Of a DNA stretch of 64,000 nucleotides, positions 60,978-64,000 are shown piece by piece. The DNA is from Nodosilinea sp. PGN35. GTDB taxonomy: Bacteria; Cyanobacteriota; Cyanobacteriia; Phormidesmidales; Phormidesmidaceae. The first letter of the stretch is position 1; the number at the start of each line of letters is the position of its first letter. The stretch is from contig NZ_JAQKQJ010000010.1 of assembly GCF_029109325.1 (NCBI RefSeq), positions 1,302,001 to 1,366,000 on the forward strand, given 5' to 3'. The position numbers and the translations under genes are program-made. The notes under the pieces are model-generated. The model was not told the origin of the DNA. It saw nothing but the letters and a program-made list of their open reading frames with translations, and ran no database searches.

Positions 60978-61829
60978 TCAATCCAGCACGTCAATGCCTT
61001 GGCGGGCATAGCGAATCCGCAGCTTGAGCCCCAGGGTGATCTGCTTCATCAACCAGTAGAAGCTCGCCAAAATGACGAAGGTGACAAAAATAACGGCCAC
61101 CGGGCGGCGGGAGGTGAGAATATCGAGGGTATCGGCCAGAACACCCGTGGGGTCAACCACTAAATCCCAGCTGTTGAAGCGCAGGAAACGCCCCAGATAA
61201 ATGCCCAGGGCACAGAGGGCATGAATTAACAGCTCCATGGGCAAAATCAGCGCCTTGGCACCGTACTGCTTGAGGTAGCTGACCAGGTTGAGAATTGAGA
61301 TGACGTAGGCCTCAAACCCCAGCACAATGGCAGCGGTATGAATGGGAATAAACACCAGAGCGATTACCCAGACCGGGATTTGCCCCGAGCTGGTGCCTCG
61401 AATCAGGTGAATGATGTCGGTGAGCACGTAGGGAGCGTTGGGCAAAAAGGCAAAAAACATCACCAGCCCCACCCACCAAAGCCAGCCCTTGGCAGTCTGT
61501 TGCCGCTTGAAAATTCTGACGCTGAGAACAGCCGCTAGCACAACCACCCCTACCAGCCACAGCAGCCGCAGCTGGGTGGCTACCCCCCCCTCTCCGGCGA
61601 TGTTGGCCCAGCCCTGGAGCACCCGTGAAATGCGGGGCAGCAGACCCGCAACCCCGATCAGGCCCACCACCAGCCAGGAGGCCAAAAACCACCCTTTGGG
61701 CAGGGCCTGGCGGCGAAAGAGGCTAAAGCTGAGTACCAGAGGAATAAAGGCTAGAAACAGATTCCACAGAATCCAGCCGCTGTAAACGTTGTTAAAGGCG
61801 CTGGCAATGTCAAGCAGGAGCCATCTCAT
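60978..61829 (-). CDS. DUF1361 membrane protein
   Basis: 283 residues with about seven to eight membrane helices. The family signature FAFLPNAPYVLTDIIHLIR is near residue 130, and IHALCALGIYLGRFLRFNSWDL follows. The function of DUF1361 is unknown. It lies 97 bp upstream of, and is on the same strand as, ycf46's promoter side, so the two may or may not be linked. Confidence 0.9.
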   Translation of the reverse strand: MRWLLLDIASAFNNVYSGWILWNLFLAFIPLVLSFSLFRRQALPKGWFLASWLVVGLIGVAGLLPRISRVLQGWANIAGEGGVATQLRLLWLVGVVVLAAVLSVRIFKRQQTAKGWLWWVGLVMFFAFLPNAPYVLTDIIHLIRGTSSGQIPVWVIALVFIPIHTAAIVLGFEAYVISILNLVSYLKQYGAKALILPMELLIHALCALGIYLGRFLRFNSWDLVVDPTGVLADTLDILTSRRPVAVIFVTFVILASFYWLMKQITLGLKLRIRYARQGIDVLD

Positions 61830-61974
61830 CGTCGGGCTACTCCATGGGCAGATTTGGCTTAACCCAATCTAAGTCTTTCAAGGGACATCTGTCCCCCCAG
61901 CCCAGGAGGCTGGCAACCCGTCTGAAGCCCACCGACCGCGCTATAACAATGGGAGTTTCCCACCCCGCATCTCT

Positions 61975-63459
61975 ATGCCAGACCATCCCCCGCGCCAGGG
62001 CAGCACCACCGAGCACATGCTGGGCAGCCAGCCCTACACCGCCTCGGCCCAGTGGCAAACCCTCTACGAGCACGACAGGCCCGTAGCCGAGTTGTTCCAC
62101 GTGGCCTACACCATCGCCGACCAGAACCCGGCCCAGCGACCGATCACCTTTGTGTTTAACGGCGGGCCGGGAGCGGCGTCGGCCTACCTACATGTGGGCG
62201 CTCTGGGGCCGCGCCGGGTGGTATTTAACCCCGACGGCAGCCTGCCGCGCCCGCCGGTAGAGGTGGCCGACAACGGTGAGAGCTGGCTGAGCTTCACCGA
62301 TCTGGTGTTCATTGACCCGGTGGGTACGGGTTTTAGCCGCGTTTTGCCCAGGGATGACGACAAAGCTGATAAATCCGACAAGCCCGAGGAAAAGCCCGCC
62401 GACAAAGGCGAGGACAAACCCGACGAAAAGGCCAAAAAATTCTGGACGGTCGATCGCGACCTCAACGCCCTGGGAGAGTTTATTCAGGGCTACCTGTCGG
62501 CCCACCACCGCTGGCTGTCGCCGGTATTTATCGCCGGGGAGAGCTACGGCGGCTTTCGGGTGGCCAAGCTCTGCCGCCGGCTCCAGCAGGACTACGGCGT
62601 CGGCCTGTGCGGCGCAGTGCTGATTTCGCCCGTCATGGAGTTTATGCTGCTGGAGGGCAACGACTACAGCCTCAGCGGCTGGGCCACGGTGATTCCCTCT
62701 ATGGCGGCTACGGCGGTGTACCACGGCCGGGTCAACACCACCGACAGCCCCGCCGCCCACGGGGCCAAGGCGGCTGATTTTGCCCGCAAGTCCCTGATTC
62801 CCTTTTTGGCCCTGGGCGGTACCGCCACCGCCGAAGACCAACAGCGAGTGTTTGACCGACTGGCCTACCTGATTGGGCTACCCCTGGAGGTGGTGCAGCG
62901 CCACCGGGGTCGCATTGATATTGTGGTGTTTGCCCGCGAGCTGCTGCGCCACCAGCAGCGGATTTTGGGCCTCTACGACGGCTCGGTCACCGCCATTGAC
63001 CCGTTCCCCGATCGCCTCATGCACGAGGGCACCGACCCCACCCTGGAGGGTATCGATCGCCTGTTTACCGGGGCGATCAACAGCCACCTGCGCTCAACCC
63101 TGGGGGTGAGCACCACCCTGACCTACAACCTGCTCAGCTTTGAGGTGTTTAAAGCCTGGGAATTTTTGCCCGAGAGCGACTACCGCCAGGGCTTTGTGGG
63201 CTCGGTGGATGACCTGCGGGTGGGCATGGCCCTCAACCCCTACCTCCAGGTCTACATTACCCACGGCATCTATGACCTGGTGACGCCCTACTTCTCCTCA
63301 GAGCACCTGAGGGATCTGATGAACCTCAACCCTGAGCTGGGCCCCAATCTCACCCTGCGCCACTTTCAGGGGGGCCACATGTTCTACACCTGGGATGAGT
63401 CGCGGCGGCAATGGTTTGAGGATATGCAGGGGTTCTACCGGCGGGCCTCGGGGAAGTAG
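61975..63459 (+). CDS. S10-family serine carboxypeptidase
   Basis: 494 residues, alpha/beta hydrolase fold. The oxyanion motif FVFNGGPGAASAYLH is near residue 60. The nucleophile Ser is in FIAGESYGGFRVAKL (near 190), the Asp in ITHGIYDLVTPYFSS (near 430) and the His in FQGGHMFYTW (near 468). A charged Lys/Asp/Glu linker (residues about 125-155) is inserted before the nucleophile. No signal peptide is visible from this start, so it may be cytosolic. Bacterial S10 enzymes trim peptides from the C-terminus. Confidence 0.9.
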   Translation: MPDHPPRQGSTTEHMLGSQPYTASAQWQTLYEHDRPVAELFHVAYTIADQNPAQRPITFVFNGGPGAASAYLHVGALGPRRVVFNPDGSLPRPPVEVADNGESWLSFTDLVFIDPVGTGFSRVLPRDDDKADKSDKPEEKPADKGEDKPDEKAKKFWTVDRDLNALGEFIQGYLSAHHRWLSPVFIAGESYGGFRVAKLCRRLQQDYGVGLCGAVLISPVMEFMLLEGNDYSLSGWATVIPSMAATAVYHGRVNTTDSPAAHGAKAADFARKSLIPFLALGGTATAEDQQRVFDRLAYLIGLPLEVVQRHRGRIDIVVFARELLRHQQRILGLYDGSVTAIDPFPDRLMHEGTDPTLEGIDRLFTGAINSHLRSTLGVSTTLTYNLLSFEVFKAWEFLPESDYRQGFVGSVDDLRVGMALNPYLQVYITHGIYDLVTPYFSSEHLRDLMNLNPELGPNLTLRHFQGGHMFYTWDESRRQWFEDMQGFYRRASGK

Positions 63460-63466
63460 GGCCGGC

Positions 63467-63502
63467 AAAAAAAACCGACAAGCCCGCGAGGGACTGTCGG
63501 TT
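63467..63502. terminator. Terminator behind the S10 gene
   Basis: AACCGACA and TGTCGGTT form an 8-bp stem with partial inner pairing, lying 8 bp behind the stop codon. The minus-strand side has eight T, the plus side only TTGGTT, so it is stronger for transcription from the right. Confidence 0.65.
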
Positions 63503-63694
63503 GGTTGTGTGTTCCCTGTAGATGACTCGGCTAAAGTTGAGTCAAGATTTAGTATCCCTGGAAGGTTCCTGAAAACCTAGCGAATTTGTCACTGCCGACG
63601 GTGAGTTTGATCACAGGGTTCCGTAATTTGGCGGATGTCGCGGGGAGCTCCCAGGCAGTAGGGCTGTGGACAATTGGGCTAAAACATTCAGCAA

Positions 63695-63730
63695 CCCCAG
63701 GAACGTTCAAACGTTCGAACGTTCCTGGGG
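63695..63730. repeat. 36-bp near-perfect palindrome with GAACGTTC units
   Basis: CCCCAGGAACGTTC and its reverse complement GAACGTTCCTGGGG flank AAACGTTC. Only one base pair breaks the symmetry. The inner 24 bp match the element at 9438-9461 with one change. Confidence 0.88.
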
Positions 63731-63838
63731 AAATTGTCCTAACCCAACTAGCTACAGCTATGGCTGTAAAGACTCCTCACAACTGGATTGCGCCGCGTCG
63801 GCTTTGGGGCAAAAATGGGGGAACATCGGGCTCTGCGC

Positions 63839-63886
63839 CCAGAATACCGAGAAGCCAGAATACCGAGAAGCCAGAATACCGAGAAG
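63839..63886. repeat. Three exact 16-bp tandem repeats
   Basis: CCAGAATACCGAGAAG repeated three times without change, ending 6 bp before the ATG of the next gene, in the leader. Confidence 0.92.
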
Positions 63887-63892
63887 ATCGCT

Positions 63893-64000
63893 ATGACCGA
63901 GTCATCCATGGGCATCGCCGAGGCTCTGGCCAGCATTGCGCTAGTGGCGATCGCCGCCGACGGCTACCTGGCCGACCAGGAGGGGCAGGATATGACCATG
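63893..64000 (+). CDS. TerB-like protein, 5' end only
   Basis: The window ends after 36 codons. The start MTESSMGIAEALASIALVAIAADGYLADQEG matches the N-terminal helix of TerB-like (tellurite-resistance/DUF533-type) proteins of cyanobacteria, with the acidic ADGYLxxxE metal-binding-like pattern. The rest is outside the window. GAGAAG in the last tandem repeat is a plausible ribosome binding site. Confidence 0.6.
   Translation, partial: MTESSMGIAEALASIALVAIAADGYLADQEGQDMTM

Noticed and set aside
63666..63896. 76-codon frame before the TerB-like gene
   Set aside because: It contains the GAACGTTC palindrome and the 16-bp tandem repeats and overlaps the TerB-like start.

Overview
The window is a chromosomal segment of a filamentous-type cyanobacterium, probably in the Leptolyngbya/Nodosilinea/Phormidium range. 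This is inferred from the very frequent GCGATCGC (HIP1) octamer, a cyAbrB regulator, Ycf46, DUF1361, SLH-domain, pentapeptide-repeat and STAND-WD40 proteins, and high GC. No tRNA or rRNA gene and no CRISPR array was seen.

Region 1 (1-31.3 kb) is ordinary core and cell-envelope content. It holds a CHASE histidine kinase (cut by the left edge), cobD overlapping an Rrf2 regulator, cyAbrB, an NlpC/P60 hydrolase, a YbhN-like flippase plus a GT2 glycosyltransferase, a glutathionyl-hydroquinone reductase, gnd, an HtpX-like protease, cutA overlapping a pentapeptide protein, a coiled-coil/TPR protein, two lipoproteins (one a thermonuclease), a flavoprotein that lacks the usual redox disulfide, an exopolyphosphatase, a YtxH cluster, an SLH protein, a methyltransferase and an ArnT-like glycosyltransferase. 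Hairpins built from the heptamer AAAACTC lie in four intergenic gaps.

Region 2 (31.4-40.4 kb) is accessory. An AAA ATPase overlaps a 1,923-residue STAND-type NTPase with a membrane segment and 14 WD40 repeats. Behind it come a 21-bp tandem repeat array, a 205-bp MITE, a frameshifted pseudogene and a DUF4160/DUF2442 pair. uvrA (40.4-43.5 kb) is core.

Region 3 (43.6-57.9 kb) looks like an integrated element. A compact tyrosine integrase with a coupled 34-residue membrane protein faces a tight plus-strand run of unknown, structural-looking genes, one resembling a tail fibre. After these come HNH and GIY-YIG nuclease genes, a strong operator-like inverted repeat and several small unknown genes. 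No terminase, portal, packaging ATPase or classical capsid gene was recognised. At its right end a sequence matching the full hammerhead ribozyme core (type I topology, GUC cleavage site) overlaps the 3' end of a gene. It lies about 240 nt upstream of an IS110/Piv-like recombinase, which is followed by a terminator and a perfect 31-bp-arm inverted repeat. This ribozyme/recombinase arrangement is the most unusual thing in the window.

Region 4 (58.2-64 kb) returns to chromosome-like content: a GT61-type glycosyltransferase, Ycf46-like AAA ATPase, DUF1361 protein, S10 serine carboxypeptidase and the start of a TerB-like gene. A palindrome made of GAACGTTC units occurs here and again near 9.4 kb.
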